A DNA stretch of 64,000 nucleotides, from positions 1,054,001-1,118,000 of the forward strand of contig JAZGTN010000196.1 in assembly GCA_037783415.1 (NCBI GenBank), read 5' to 3'. Origin of the DNA: Leptasterias polaris (taxonomy: Eukaryota; Echinodermata; Asteroidea; Forcipulatida; Asteriidae). Of the stretch, positions 1 to 13,083 are shown one piece after another (the stretch's first letter is position 1; each line of letters begins with the position of its first letter). Made by a program: the position numbers and the translations under genes. The notes beneath the pieces are model-generated. The model saw only the letters and a program-made list of their open reading frames with translations. It did no database searches and was not told where the DNA came from.

Positions 1-416
1 TATTGGTTTACATATGTTGGTTTAAAAAAGACATAATTTCTACGTCTGACCATGGTCTGACACCATGGTGTTTTGGGCGAGTGGATTTTCTACATCAAGA
101 TGTGGATGGATATTGTCTTTTAAAAACTAGGCCCAGCAAAAAATATAGTAAAATCAAAGGTTGTCTTTTTCTTCTTTTTTTCAAAAGAATTAATGTAGGA
201 AATGTACTGAAGTTTACTTACCACCAACCATGATGTTGTGAAAGTTCACCTCCGAAAAAGACAGCTCCTCTGCTGTAACTTCAAATTCAAGATGATTCTT
301 TTAAATGCGAGACCAAAGTAATCCCATAGCCGATAGGGGCCTATACTTCCGCACATATCCCCTGCATACACGCCTGGAATTACACGGACCCAGGCCGTTG
401 ACTGTTGCCCTGGTCT
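1..416. other. No gene recognised; degenerate repeat at 340-416
   Basis: No coding exon is convincing here. From about 372 the sequence (CCTGGAATTACACGG followed by CCAGGCCGTTG) resembles the end of the hAT-like element at 50322 in this window, so 372-416 is probably a decayed piece of that family into which the palindromic element at 417 inserted. Its continuation after the insertion is at 1081 onward. Confidence 0.35.
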
Positions 417-1080
417 TAGCCCCATTTATAGTGCCAATACTCTGGACTTCCTCCGATCCTTGGCCCTACGCCCATGTACCTCCAGAAGGTGTGATAATTT
501 TCCGAATATCAACTCACGTTTTTATGCCGAGATTTTTCCCCCAGTTGTCACTCATTGTATCCGATTTGTGAAAAGCACATTAAAACGCCATTGTGCAACC
601 TCGTTTTGGTGTAATTTTGAAGAAATTCTGAGACGTTACTGCCACCGATTTGACTGCCCGGCATCCATTTTGTTGATCGGTTGATTTCAACAGGTGGCGC
701 CCTTCGCTAGGGCATTATGGGATAGGCAAGGGACCCTTTCGCGCGCTAGGGCATGGGAGATGTTCCCCTGCCTATCCCAGCATGCCCTAGCGCAGGACGC
801 CCCCTGTTGAAATCAACCGATCAACAAAATGGATGCCGGGCAGTCAAATCGGTGGCAGTAACGTCTCAGAATTTCTTCAAAATTACACCAAAACGAGGTT
901 GCACAATGGCGTTTTAATGTGCTTTTCACAAATCGGATACAATGAGTGACAACTGGGGGAAAAATCTCGGCATAAAAACGTGAGTTGATATTCGGAAAAT
1001 TATCACACCTTCTGGAGGTACATGGGCATAGGGCCAAGGATCGGAGGAAGTCCAGAGTATTGGCACTATAAATGGGGCTA
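417..1080. mobile_element. Palindromic (foldback) DNA transposon with 9-bp TSD
   Basis: Two arms of about 300 bp are inverted copies of each other (417-about 715 and about 780-1080). The outer ends read TAGCCCCATTTATAG on both strands, and the arms nearly meet in a short GC-rich centre. The 9-bp sequence CCCTGGTCT lies directly outside both ends (408-416 and 1081-1089), a target-site duplication. Long terminal inverted repeats plus a 9-bp duplication fit a MULE-like non-autonomous element. The ORFs at 460-684 (+) and 813-1037 (-) are one sequence read from each arm and are not genes. The superfamily is inferred from the duplication length alone. Confidence 0.8.
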
Positions 1081-4000
1081 CCCTGGTCTCAGCCCCTTCC
1101 AAAGTTCCCACAGAGTTTAAGATTCTCCAGCGGCTGTGAACAAACTGCTGAAGGCCGTTGCAGCTACAACTCCGGTTTTCGTATACATGTAGTCACTGTC
1201 ACAATGTCAGTAACAGTTTGGACAGTTCAGAATCCACAAGACATAGAGCATGGTTTCATTATGGAGGTAGCCGTGGTTGTCAGCATTACAACCATGCAAG
1301 GCTACGTCCATCATTCCAATGGCTGCCATCCGAGTAAACCACTGACGTCCAGCAGTGTATGCCGTCTTTGCATGCTTTATGGTTTGTTATGTTTGTGGAG
1401 CACTAAAAAAAACTGCGTGCAGTCTGACTATGGCACTTGCAGTAAATATTCCACTGTCACCAGCTTCACCGGTCGAGTAACTCAGCCATTATTCTGCCAG
1501 TATTCCTGTAAAAATAGTGTAAGATAATTAAACTGTTACGTTGGCTCAGGTGTATAAATGCCAATAAATAATTTCAAAGTTCCAACACAATGCGAGCTGT
1601 TTATATCACACAATCATGACCCGCACGGCGTGAGAATCCAGGCACGTGTGAATGAGTTGGTAGAGCGCCCTCTGTTGAATGAATTTGGGACAGCCTTAAT
1701 CTTCTTTTTACTCGATTACACCCGGGGGCTGAGATATCGAACTTAATTAACTTTAAGTTGCGGGGATAATGTCAGCTGAGCATTAGTTTATAATGAGCTT
1801 TATTCAAGAACCTGAGAAACATATTCCTTATTCACGGCAAACTTCAATGTTCCTCTAGCCTCGGTTTATTTATTTGAAAGAGAGATAAAACAATATTTAC
1901 ATTGTGAACTGAAACTTAAAATAAATAATGCCTTTCGAGCCATTAACACGAGTCACTTAAAGATATGTATTCCTTTTTAACTCACATGGAATCCGTCACC
2001 AAATAGAAAGCAAGCCTCCGTATCATCTAATTGATTTAATGTATAGGAACTTCTTCATCTCCACTAGGATATTTTTGTGGAAAGTGAAAACTTGAGAATT
2101 TACAGCAAAACTTACATGTGATGTGGTTTCGTGGATTGCGCCTCCCCCCCCCCCCCCCCGAAAAAAAGGCAACACATTTGAGAGGGTTACCGAGAAGTAA
2201 TAATAAAACTGCTGTTAATACTGTCTGCTAGGTATAGGCTACTCTCAGTAATAATGGAAGTCTGTGAAAAAGACATAAAGCATCAACCCCAAATGGCAGA
2301 AAGTTGTATGTTTTAACAAAAACGCAACAGAATGGGGAAGGGTTTTTGGTTTTTTTAAACCTTGGACTCACATCAAAAGATACATTAAAAGAAAAGTACA
2401 TGAATTGAAGTGTAATTCAGAGGACACGGTTGGTTAATAGGATTGTATAAGATACATCAGTACAGTTTATATTATTTTAGGAATCATTTTAAGTTATTTG
2501 GAAAAATTATTCTTTCGGTGAAGGGAGGGGGTGGGGGTTGTCCAACAGGCTTGATGTACAGGCAGTGATTTATTTCTAGCTATGAGCTAGGTAACTTGAC
2601 CATGTGAAGACTTTTTAGTGGTTCTGGGGTTTGTTTAAGTTTGTTTTATATTTAGCAAGCAGTTCGTTGTTTGAGGAGACCTCTAGATATATACTGTGTG
2701 TTAAACAGTACTTTAACAATGAGGCAATTAGGCATGCTAGCTACATCACCACCCATCGGTTGAATTGTTGGGTGGTTCCGGTCTTCTATAGATACTGCCT
2801 ATAACCATGGCAACCAAAACCATCCTTTTTAGTATATGTAATGTCATATGCTTTAGAATAGTATTTAGGTGGAAAAGTTCCAATGGGTCTGGCAGGGTCA
2901 GTGAAAATTAATGCTAAGTCTCAGCAGCCTTCAATAAGAGCCAACAAAGTTTTGTCCAGGTCCCTAAGCCAAGATCCCCAAAGGACAATACAAAGTGATT
3001 ACACTCAGATTCAGTAATAAACAAGCACCACACATTGTACTTAGTTTAGTGACTAACTGTCACAGCCAAAAGGATTTTTATTTTGTACTTCTTTTACTTT
3101 AGTGACTAACCATCACAGCCAAAAGGTTTTCATAAAGAGAGCAAACACCGAATACCAATTATTGTTCGGGCAAACCGGCAAACAGACAAAACATCAACAA
3201 ATACCAACACACACACTGGGTACACACACTGGGTACACACCAGGCCAAAATGAGCACCAAGCTCCTGGACACAGAACTGCCCAGATCAATTCACGGGCAC
3301 CAACAACCCCTGGGCTGCAGTCCCAGCTATACCACTTGCAATTTCTTGCACCATTCCTTTGGGTACCTTGACCCATTGGTTATACGTTGTAACTCTCAAC
3401 GCATTTACACCACATTACAAACACCTTCATAGACTACATGTCAGAACCTGATGATAACCACTTTGACAAATTTACCAACACAGCAACATTCGGTCAGAAT
3501 AGCACCCAGTGAAAACTGTGTGTGCCGTTGCTGTGCCTGACAAATAGTGCAATGAACTTTTTAAAATAATTGCCCATGTGGGGAATAAGTTCACCAATCA
3601 TGACAATGTTAAAGCAAGTGAATGACTTGTTACGTTGGCTGTATATTTCCTGAACAAATTTATGCCCTGATGCTTGTGAAGGAATACAAAACACAAATCC
3701 CCTTAAGAGGTGGTGATAGGGGTGGCGGTGGGTGACAACAAAATGCATGACATTTGTCACAAATTTCTGTGCACCTCCATTGTGATTGAAAGGCTATGAC
3801 AAAGTGTCAGAAACTAGCTGCCGCCAAATTATGCCTTCCAAGTTAAGATAACAAACAAGGTATGTGATTGGCAGAAAGAAACACTTCCCCCCTTTTGGTT
3901 ATAAATTTATCAATTCATTGCACTGATTGGTTAATTAACTGCATTGTGATTGGCTGATATTGGATCATTCGATTGGCTAACCATACCAAACCGTGAAACC

Positions 4001-6112
4001 CCGGTTTGTCACAAATTTTGCAAAGGCAAAACACACAATATACACTTCCCTGTACTCTGCTACAAATCATTTTCTTGCATTTTGATTGGCTGCAAGTTTG
4101 TTCATAGGATCCTTCATTTGCATAGCTGTTCCACATAAAAGGAAATGAAACACAGTGTCACCTCCACAGTGTGTACACATTAAATAGTTTGGCATGTTTG
4201 TATTACATGTGTAGTCAATAAAGCAATGCAACAAGCACATGTACTTCCCAACCTTTGACTTTAAGCACACATAACATCCTGGTATTATGCAGAATGCAGG
4301 TGAGCTAACCAACTAAGCATGCAGACTTTTCTGAGTATAAAGCATTTGATCTTTAAGAGATATAATGTGTTATCACTGAAACAGATATACATGTAAGGTC
4401 AAGTAGTTGTCCCTCTAGCCTTGGCTCTTGAATGAGAGAAGTAACAAGATTAACATTGAAACTGCAGTTAACTGCAAAATAATGCCTTTGGAGCCAACAT
4501 GAATCGCTTGAAGTTGTATTCCTTTAAACTCACCATGACATCTGTGAGCAAATAGAGAGTAAACATTTTGTCAACAACCTTCCCCCAATAACTTAATCAG
4601 GCAGCTTAATCATTCTTTATTGTGTCTCTGTGTGCATTTAAGATATAACTACCTGATTCTATTGATACAATGAAGGGGCCAGACTAATTTCCCTCACAGC
4701 CTCGCTTTGGTTACATGGATTTCAATGTATACAGAAAAAACAAAATGGTGGTACCAAAGAACATTGAAATAATACAATTGAATTTACTTCTAGGAAACCA
4801 TACACCATGCCTGATGTAGGGGAAGTTTATTTATTTATTTACTCAATTATTAATAATTTTTCTCCCACAGAGGTATAAAGAGTGGCTCACAGTACGGCTT
4901 CGAATCAGGCCTGGAATAAGATACTCAAAAACTATTTTTGTTTCCTCCCAATTGTAATCATCAAACTTAGACCAGAATTTACATAGACTAAAAAGTTGGG
5001 GGGAAATAATAAAGATAACTGTTATGAACTGCTTATGGACAAACAGTTATGGTGGTCTAAATGCAGAACGTGGTAAAGATCGCAGAGTCTTTGTCAAAGT
5101 TGATAGAAATACAATTTTTGTTCCTGAAAAACCACTTTGGTTGTGAATTTATTATTATTCATTAATTTTGATAATGAAACCAAGGAAACCTAAAGTTAAC
5201 AGCTGAACAAGTTTTGAGATGTGCCCCCCTCTCTTCATATCAAAAGTAAATACAAATCTGAATGTGCTTGCTTGTGAGCATGTGATTTCGCAGGTTACAA
5301 GGTATGGCATTATCAATAAAGGCATAGCATGGGGTCAATCTGAGGACAATTTAAGGGAGAACACATCATTAGTGTATGGAAGAGTAAAATCATTCCCATC
5401 ATCTTATTATCATACACCAACAACCTGTCACATAAAACCAAATTACATAGTCACTGTTTTTGAAAAAAAACAATCAATCATTTCCATTGTTTGCAGGAGC
5501 TTTGTGAAGGTAGTGTCCATTTGGCATATCTGGTCAAATTTAGAAGCTACTGTTCATTGTTAGTAATTCAGATAGGTGATGGGATTGTACCTTTGATGAC
5601 AAAAGCATGGAATTTGACACACAGTCAGAGCATGTCATGATACAGATATTTGGCTTTTGGACCATTGCACAATAGCCCTTTCAACAATATGGGTACATTT
5701 ATGAAAAACAAGCAATGTCAGCATTTTGTAAAATTTTGAAAATTGCTCATTAACCCTCCTACTCTTGGTAACATTTTCCAGTGAGTTGATCAACCATTTG
5801 AAACCATTCAACTGCACTGGTTGTGTATGATGGCACAACTGTGCACATAACATGTGTGTACTGTATGCATTTACCACATGATATTACATTGCAGGCTGGC
5901 ACAGTTTATCTACCATTAAAAACCACAGTGGATGATATTGAATAGGCAGACAGTAGGAGGGTTAATCATGTATTAAAAGATTTAAATTTCAAATATCTAA
6001 TGACATACTCTGGCTGTGTGACAAATTTCATGCTTAATCATCAACGGCACAGCTCCCCCCAAGTTACGATCCACAAAGTTACGATCAGAAAGATAAGACT
6101 CACCACCAAGAG
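1081..6112. other. Gene-poor stretch with dispersed low-copy repeats
   Basis: No exon, tRNA or transposon protein was recognised over 5 kb. Visible items are a C-tract near 2146-2159, a tandem duplication of about 50 bp at 3035-3125 (GTGACTAAC-TCACAGCCAAAAGG twice), ACACACTGGGT repeats near 3215-3240, and a diverged direct repeat of about 150 bp (about 1845-2010 and about 4412-4565, sharing CTCTAGCCT, ATAATGCCTTT and GTATTCCTTT in order). ORFs at 1072-1527 and 5219-5563 have no recognisable motif. Confidence 0.5.
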
Positions 6113-9100
6113 TGCTTGAGTGTATTACTGATGATACTCCTGTATGACTCGTTGTATAGATGAGAATGCTTGAGTGTATTGCTGATGATGCTCCTGTATG
6201 ACTCGTTGTATAGATGAGAATGCTTGAGTGTATTGCTGATGATGCTCCTGTATGACTCGTTGTATAGATGAGAATGCTTGAGTGTATTGCTGATGATGCT
6301 CCTGTATGACTCGTTGTATAGATGAGAATGCTGGAGTGTATTGCTGATGATGCTCCTGAATGACTCGTTGTATAGATGAGAATGCTGGAGTGTATTGCTG
6401 ATGATGCTCCTGTATGACTCGTTGTATAGATGAGAATGCTGGAGTGTATTGCTGATGATGCTCCTGCATGACTCGTTGTATAGATGAGAATGCTAGAGTG
6501 TATTGCTGATGATGCTCCTGTATGACTCGTTGTATAGATGAGAATGCTGTAGTGTATTGCTGATGATGCTCCTGCATGACTCGTTGTATAGATGAGAATG
6601 CTAGAGTGTATTGCTGATGATGCTCCTGTATGACTCGTTGTATAGATGAGAATGCTGTAGTGTATTGCTGATGATGCTCCTGAATGACTTGTTGTATAGA
6701 TGAGAATACTGGAGTGTATTGCTGATGATGCTCCTGTATGACTCGTTGTATAGATGAGAATGCTGTAGTGTATTACTGATGATGCTCCTGAATGACTTGT
6801 TGTATAGATGAGAGTGCTAGAGTGTATTGCTGATGATACTCCTGCATGACTCGTTGTATAAATGAGAATGTTGGAGTGTATTGCTGATGATGCTCCTGTA
6901 TGATTCGTTGTATAGATGAGAATGCTTGAGTGTATTACTGATGATGCTCCTGAATGACTTGTTGTATAGATGAGAGTGCTAGAGTGTATTGCTGATGATA
7001 CTCCTGCATGACTCGTTGTATAGATGAGAATGCTTGAGTGTATTACTGATGATGCTCCTGAATGACTTGTTGTATAGATGAGAGTGCTAGAGTGTATTGC
7101 TGATGATACTCCTGCATGACTCGTTGTATAGATGAGAATGCTTGAGTGTATTACTGATGATGCTCCTGAATGACTTGTTGTATAGATGAGAGTGCTAGAG
7201 TGTATTGCTGATGATACTCCTGCATGACTCGTTGTATAGATGAGAATGCTTGAGTGTATTACTGATGATGCTCCTGAATGACTTGTTGTATAGATGAGAG
7301 TGCTAGAGTGTATTGCTGATGATGCTCCTGTATGATTCGTTGTATAGATGAGAATGCTTGAGTGTATTACTGATGATGCTCCTGAATGACTTGTTGTATA
7401 GATGAGAGTGCTAGAGTGTATTGCTGATGATGCTCCTGCATGACTCGTTGTATAGATGAGAATGCTTGAGTGTATTGCTGATGATGCTCCTGCATGACTC
7501 GTTGTATAGATGAGAATGCTGGAGTGTATTGCTGATGATGCTCCTGTATGACTCGTTGTATAGATGAGAATGCTTGAGTGTATTGCTGATGATGCTCCTG
7601 TATGACTCGTTGTATAGATGAGAATGCTGTAGTGTATTGCTGATGATGCTCCTGCATGACTCGTTGTATAGATGAGAATGCTGTAGTGTATTGCTGATGA
7701 TGCTCCTGTATGACTCGTTGTATAGATGAGAATGCTTGAGTGTATTGCTGATGATGCTCCTGCATGACTCGTTGTATAGATGAGAATGCTTGAGTGTATT
7801 GCTGATGATGCTCCTGTATGACTCATTGTATAGATGAGAATGCTGTAGTGTATTGCTGATGATGCTCCTGAATGACTTGTTGTATAGATGAGAATGCTGG
7901 AGTGTATTGCTGATGATGCTCCTGAATGACTCGTTGTATAGATGAGAATGCTTGAGTGTATTGCTGATGATGCTCCTGTATGACTCGTTGTATAGATGAG
8001 AATGCTTGAGTGTATTGCTGATGATGCTCCTGCATGACTCGTTGTATAGATGAGAATGCTTGAGTGTATTGCTGATGATGCTCCTGTATGACTCGTTGTA
8101 TAGATGAGAATGCTTGAGTGTATTGCTGATGATGCTCCTGCATGACTCGTTGTATAGATGAGAATGCTTGAGTGTATTGCTGATGATGCTCCTGCATGAC
8201 TCGTTGTATAGATGAGAATGCTTGAGTGTATTGCTGATGATGCTCCTGCATGACTCGTTGTATAGATGAGAATGCTTGAGTGTATTGCTGATGATGCTCC
8301 TGTATGACTCGTTGTATAGATGAGAATGCTGGAGTGTATTGCTGATGATGCTCCTGTATGACTCGTTGTATAGATGAGAATGCTTGAGTGTATTGCTGAT
8401 GTTGCTCCTGCATGACTCGTTGTATAGATGAGAATGCTGTAGTGTATTGCTGATGATGCTCCTGAATGACTCGTTGTATAGATGAGAATGCTGGAGTGTA
8501 TTGCTGATGATGCTCCTGTATGACTCGTTGTATAGATGAGAATGCTTGAGTGTATTGCTGATGATGCTCCTGCATGACTTGTTGTATAGATGAGAATGCT
8601 GTAGTGTATTGCTGATGATGCTCCTGAATGACTCGTTGTATAGATGAGAATGCTGGAGTGTATTGCTGATGATGCTCCTGTATGACTCATTGTATAGATG
8701 AGAATGCTGGAGTGTATTGCTGATGATGCTCCTGAATGACTCGTTGCATAGATGAGAATGCTGTAGTGTATTGCTGATGATGCTTCTGCATGACTCGTTG
8801 TATAGATGAGAATGCTTGAGTGTATTGCTGATGATGCTCCTGTATGACTCGTTGTATAGATGAGAATGCTGGAGTGTATTGCTGATGATGCTCCTGCATG
8901 ACTCGTTGTATAGATGAGAATGCTAGAGTGTATTGCTGATGATGCTCCTGTATGACTCGTTGTATAGATGAGAATGCTGTAGTGTATTGCTGATGATGCT
9001 CCTGAATGACTTGTTGTATAGATGAGAATGCTGGAGTGTATTGCTGATGATGCTCCTGTATGACTCGTTGTATAGATGAGAATGCTGTAGTGTATTACTG

Positions 9101-10672
9101 ATGATGCTCCTGAATGACTTGTTGTATAGATGAGAGTGCTAGAGTGTATTGCTGATGATACTCCTGCATGACTCGTTGTATAAATGAGAATGTTGGAGTG
9201 TATTGCTGATGATGCTCCTGTATGATTCGTTGTATAGATGAGAATGCTTGAGTGTATTACTGATGATGCTCCTGCATGACTCGTTGTATAGATGAGAATG
9301 CTTGAGTGTATTGCTGATGATGCTCCTGTATGACTCGTTGTATAGATGAGAGTGCTAGAGTGTATTGCTGATGATGCTCCTGCATGACTCGTTGTATAGA
9401 TGAGAATGCTTGAGTGTATTGCTGATGATGCTCCTGCATGACTCGTTGTATAGATGAGAATGCTAGAGTGTATTGCTGATGATGCTCCTGCATGACTCGT
9501 TGTATAGATGAGAATGTTGGAGTGTATTGCTGATGATGCTCCTGTATGATTCGTTGTATAGATGAGAATGCTTGAGTGTATTGCTGATGATGCTCCTGCA
9601 TGACTCGTTGTATAGATGAGAATGCTAGAGTGTATTGCTGATGATGCTCCTGCATGACTCGTTGTATAGATGAGAATGCTTGAGTGTATTGCTGATGATG
9701 CTCCTGCATGACTCGTTGTATAGATGAGAATGCTGGAGTGTATTGCTGATGATGCTCCTGTATGACTCGTTGTATAGATGAGAATGCTTGAGTGTATTGC
9801 TGATGATGCTCCTGCATGACTCGTTGTATAGATGAGAATGCTTGAGTGTATTGCTGATGATGCTCCTGTATGACTCGTTGTATAGATGAGAATGCTGGAG
9901 TGTATTGCTGATGATGCTCCTGCATGACTCGTTGTATAGATGAGAATGCTGGAGTGTATTGCTGATGATGCTCCTGAATGACTCGTTGTATAGATGAGAA
10001 TGCTTGAGTGTATTGCTGATGATGCTCCTGAATGACTCGTTGTATAGATGAGAATGCTGGAGTGTATTGCTGATGATACTCCTGTATGACTCGTTGTATA
10101 GATGAGAATGCTTGAGTGTATTGCTGATGATGCTCCTGCATCACTCGTTGTATAGATGAGAATGCTGGAGTGTATTGCTGATGATGCTCCTGCATGACTC
10201 GTTGTATAGATGAGAATGCTTGAGTGTATTGCTGATGATGCTCCTGAATGACTTGTTGTATAGATGAGAATGCTGGAGTGTATTGCTGATGATGCTCCTG
10301 CATGACTCGTTGTATAGATGAGAATGCTTGAGTGTATTGCTGATGATGCTCCTGTATGACTCGTTGTATAGATGAGAATGCTTGAGTGTATTGCTGATGA
10401 TGCTCCTGTATGACTCGTTGTATAGATGAGAATGCTTGAGTGTATTGCTGATGATACTCCTGTATGACTCGTTGTATAGATGAGAATGCTTGAGTGTATT
10501 GCTGATGATGCTCCTGTATGACTCGTTGTATAGATGAGAATGCTTGAGTGTATTGCTGATGATGCTCCTGTATGACTCGTTGTATAGATGAGAATGCTAG
10601 AGTGTATTGCTGATGATGCTTCTGCATGACTCGTTGTATAGATGAGAATGCTGGAGTGTATTGCTGATGATG
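6113..10672. repeat. 54-bp minisatellite, about 84 tandem copies
   Basis: A 54-bp unit (core TGACTCGTTGTATAGATGAG, then TGCTGATGATGCTCCTG) repeats head to tail for about 4.56 kb. Copies differ mainly at a few positions: GCTTGAG/GCTGGAG/GCTGTAG/GCTAGAG, and CTGTATGA/CTGCATGA/CTGAATGA. Because 54 is a multiple of 3 and the unit lacks stops on the minus strand, very long minus ORFs appear (for example 897 codons at 5997-8690, an 18-residue repeat). More than one minus frame is open, so openness alone is not evidence of translation. Internal higher-order structure is described under findings. Confidence 0.95.
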
Positions 10673-11959
10673 CTCTGTCGTTTATTGCTTGCAGATTTAT
10701 GGAAGGACTTGTGTATCTTGCTGTTTTGGACTTGAGTTTAACTCAGACTTTTAAATACTGTTTTCAAGCCCTATTCAATGAGTAAATGGCTGTAGGTTGC
10801 ATTTGACTTATAAGGCAATGAGTCAATGAATGAATTATTTTACATACCCATTCCAGTAATGAAGAGAGCCTGAAGCTTTATGAGTTCTGCAACCCTCTAG
10901 GATGTCACTGGAAGTCTTTTGATGTCTCCATATCTACAATGATAGCAAAAAATGGTTTGATTTAGTTTTAAAACATCATGTAAAATACAAGATCATCGAT
11001 TTCGTTGAAAAGTGCATTTTTAATCAAATTGATTAAAATTCTTCAATGGACACCTTTTGTTCTTATTTCTTTGTTCCTTAGAATGTCCTCAACTCAAAAC
11101 GAAAAATTTGAAAAGCACAAACTCTAGTAAAAAGAAGAGGAGCTAGGCTTACAATTGAAGATGAAGTAGAAGATACATACATGTATATATGGCGAGAGTG
11201 ATGACTAATTTGGATTTCGCTGATGACATAGACTTGTGGACAAGTCAATAAATCTCTGTTGCAGTGAAAGCAAAATGGCTCTCTCGCAACAATCTCACAA
11301 GACTGCTGCTCTGCGCGAGGCAATCAAGGTATTCACTGGAATTTTGTGTCTTATACTGACCCAGAAAATTGCTCCAGTCGTTGCATTACATCACACAGAA
11401 GGCGTGCGTGATGTAGATGCAAAATATGGGTGTAAAGTCTGGCCGAGACAAGTCTGGAAACACTGAGCTCTGTTTGTCTTTCCTGAATGAAAGAAGCCAT
11501 TACACATCATTCATGGTTTCTTGATATCCAATCAAACACGGTACACAATTAAAACCATTAAGACATAAACTACAACGAATCACAATCTTGTCTACAATAT
11601 CATGGCAAACTACTCAAGAATCTTGCATGCTTGTACAAAACTTTGTAGTCATCCAGCAATAATGTGACAAGCAGTCAGCGATTCTTTATTTGAACCAATC
11701 ACACCCCATTAACATGGACCACGCCCTCTTCTTGACCAAAGTAAGCACAAGACTTGGCCTCTTCTACTCAAGTAGTCTTGATTCAAGCATTGGTTTTACT
11801 GCACAACACCATCTTCACTGATTGTACCCAATTAGCAAATGCAGATAAAACTACAGGAGCACATACTGGTGTGTTAGAACCCAAGGGCAGCGTTACCGGC
11901 CAACTCAAAGATCTCAGCGGCCAAGTACTAAACAATTGATTTATCAGTGATAATGGTAA
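10673..11959. other. Flank of the 54-bp array; only a weak exon candidate
   Basis: Mostly AT-rich, unrecognised sequence between the 54-bp array and the next transposon. A short candidate first exon lies at 11275-11328 and is listed separately. I see no repeat of note and no transposon protein. Confidence 0.4.
11275..11328 (+). CDS. Possible 18-codon first coding exon, unknown protein
   Basis: An ATG at 11275 opens 18 codons (MALSQQSHKTAALREAIK) that end exactly at a possible donor, AAG|GTATTC, at 11328/11329. A possible acceptor (TTGCAG) lies just upstream, so the ATG would sit near the start of an exon. The peptide is not one I recognise, and no matching downstream exon was found before the transposon at 11960. 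This is a weak proposal based on an ATG, open codons and a splice-like boundary. Confidence 0.2.
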
Positions 11960-13083
11960 GGGGCCGTTCACAATTATCAACATTTTCACGAGCGTACAAA
12001 CCGTACGCTTGGGGGGATTTTTATTTTTTTTTAAAATGTCGATCTGTTTTCTCGCCCGTCGCTACAGCCGACATTGCTCACATCCCATCCACGCCGCAAC
12101 CGATGCCGAGCGAGCACTGGCCGAGACGGTCGCGCCCCGAGCCAGGCCCCGCAATTGCATCTCATGAACGTATTGTGTACAGCATGCGCTGCATTGTAGT
12201 CCTACACACGTACGTGTACATGAACCAAACATGTCAAACCGCAAGTGCAAATTATTGCGCAATTCCCCTTCCGTTCCCTAGCGCGCTCACAGGCATGTGA
12301 GCGGGTCACAGAAAAAACGCGGAAAACTTTAGCAAGTGAAATCCGTGTCCGGATTTTGGGCCAGCGCTACAGTCAGAATAACAGGCTTTGTACTGCAGCG
12401 TAAACAAAACATTAACAGAAATATATAGGCCAGAATTCTTACTTGGTAACAATGTGTTGTTCGGCGTCATTTTCAATATGTTTTTGTGACATTCCTTAGA
12501 AATGTGTTCCACAATTAAAAGAAGCGCGATGCGTTCATCACAGACGTGAAAGACCGTGTGCGCCTAGTCTTGGCTCAGGGTGTTGGCTTTTTAATACAGT
12601 TTTTAATACAGTTTTTAGTACAGAGCCCTCTCTTGGTGGAACGGGATGACGACATGGGTAAGTTTAATGGGACATCGCGCTTAATGAAAAATGAACAACG
12701 ACGGCTTTAATCAAAGACTAACGCGGAGCATTTTACCGGGTCATAGCCCCCGACTCACGTGTTGAAATCAAATCGTAATTAAAGTGATTCTCGATGCTGC
12801 CACGGCAGAGTAATTTCCACGGCACAGACGAGAAAAACGCGGAGCCCGCAAGAAAAACGCGGAATGGGAAAATAAAGAACGCGGAGGTCTCACATGACTG
12901 CTAGCTACTTGTGGCATACACACGCAATTGCATATCAGCGCGCATTTTCAACCGGTGTTGTTCAACTATGTAGACTTGTGTGAAAAAAAATCAACATTTT
13001 TTTCGTACACTTTTAGGGGGGAGGACTTGAAAAAGTGTACGGTTTGTACGCTCGTGAAAATGTTGATCATTGTGAACGGCCCC
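11960..13083. mobile_element. Harbinger-type MITE, TAA target-site duplication
   Basis: Both ends carry a near-identical terminal inverted repeat of about 45 bp beginning GGGGCCGTTCACAAT and continuing through ATCAACATTTTCACGAGCG. The trinucleotide TAA is duplicated directly outside (11957-11959 and 13084-13086). A 3-bp TWA duplication with a GG-rich TIR start is the known signature of PIF/Harbinger. The 1.1-kb interior has no transposase, so it is non-autonomous. It contains several copies of an AACGCGGA motif (near 12318, 12720, 12836, 12856, 12880) and a triplicated TTTTTAATACAG-like run near 12588-12622. Confidence 0.8.

Noticed and set aside
1072..1527. 151-codon plus ORF as a gene
   Set aside because: No motif, begins inside the transposon edge and has no splice or promoter support.
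5997..10627. Long minus-strand ORFs (250-897 codons) in the 54-bp array as genes
   Set aside because: They follow from a stop-free 54-bp unit; more than one frame is open and no start context, splice site or domain supports translation.
6113..10672. CRISPR-like array
   Set aside because: Units are contiguous with no unique spacers and the surrounding DNA is animal.
10855..10940. Minus-strand exon with TTGTAG acceptor and GTATGT donor
   Set aside because: The splice-like edges enclose 86 bp, but the coding-looking frame (VAELIKLQALFITG) has a stop and no family was recognised.
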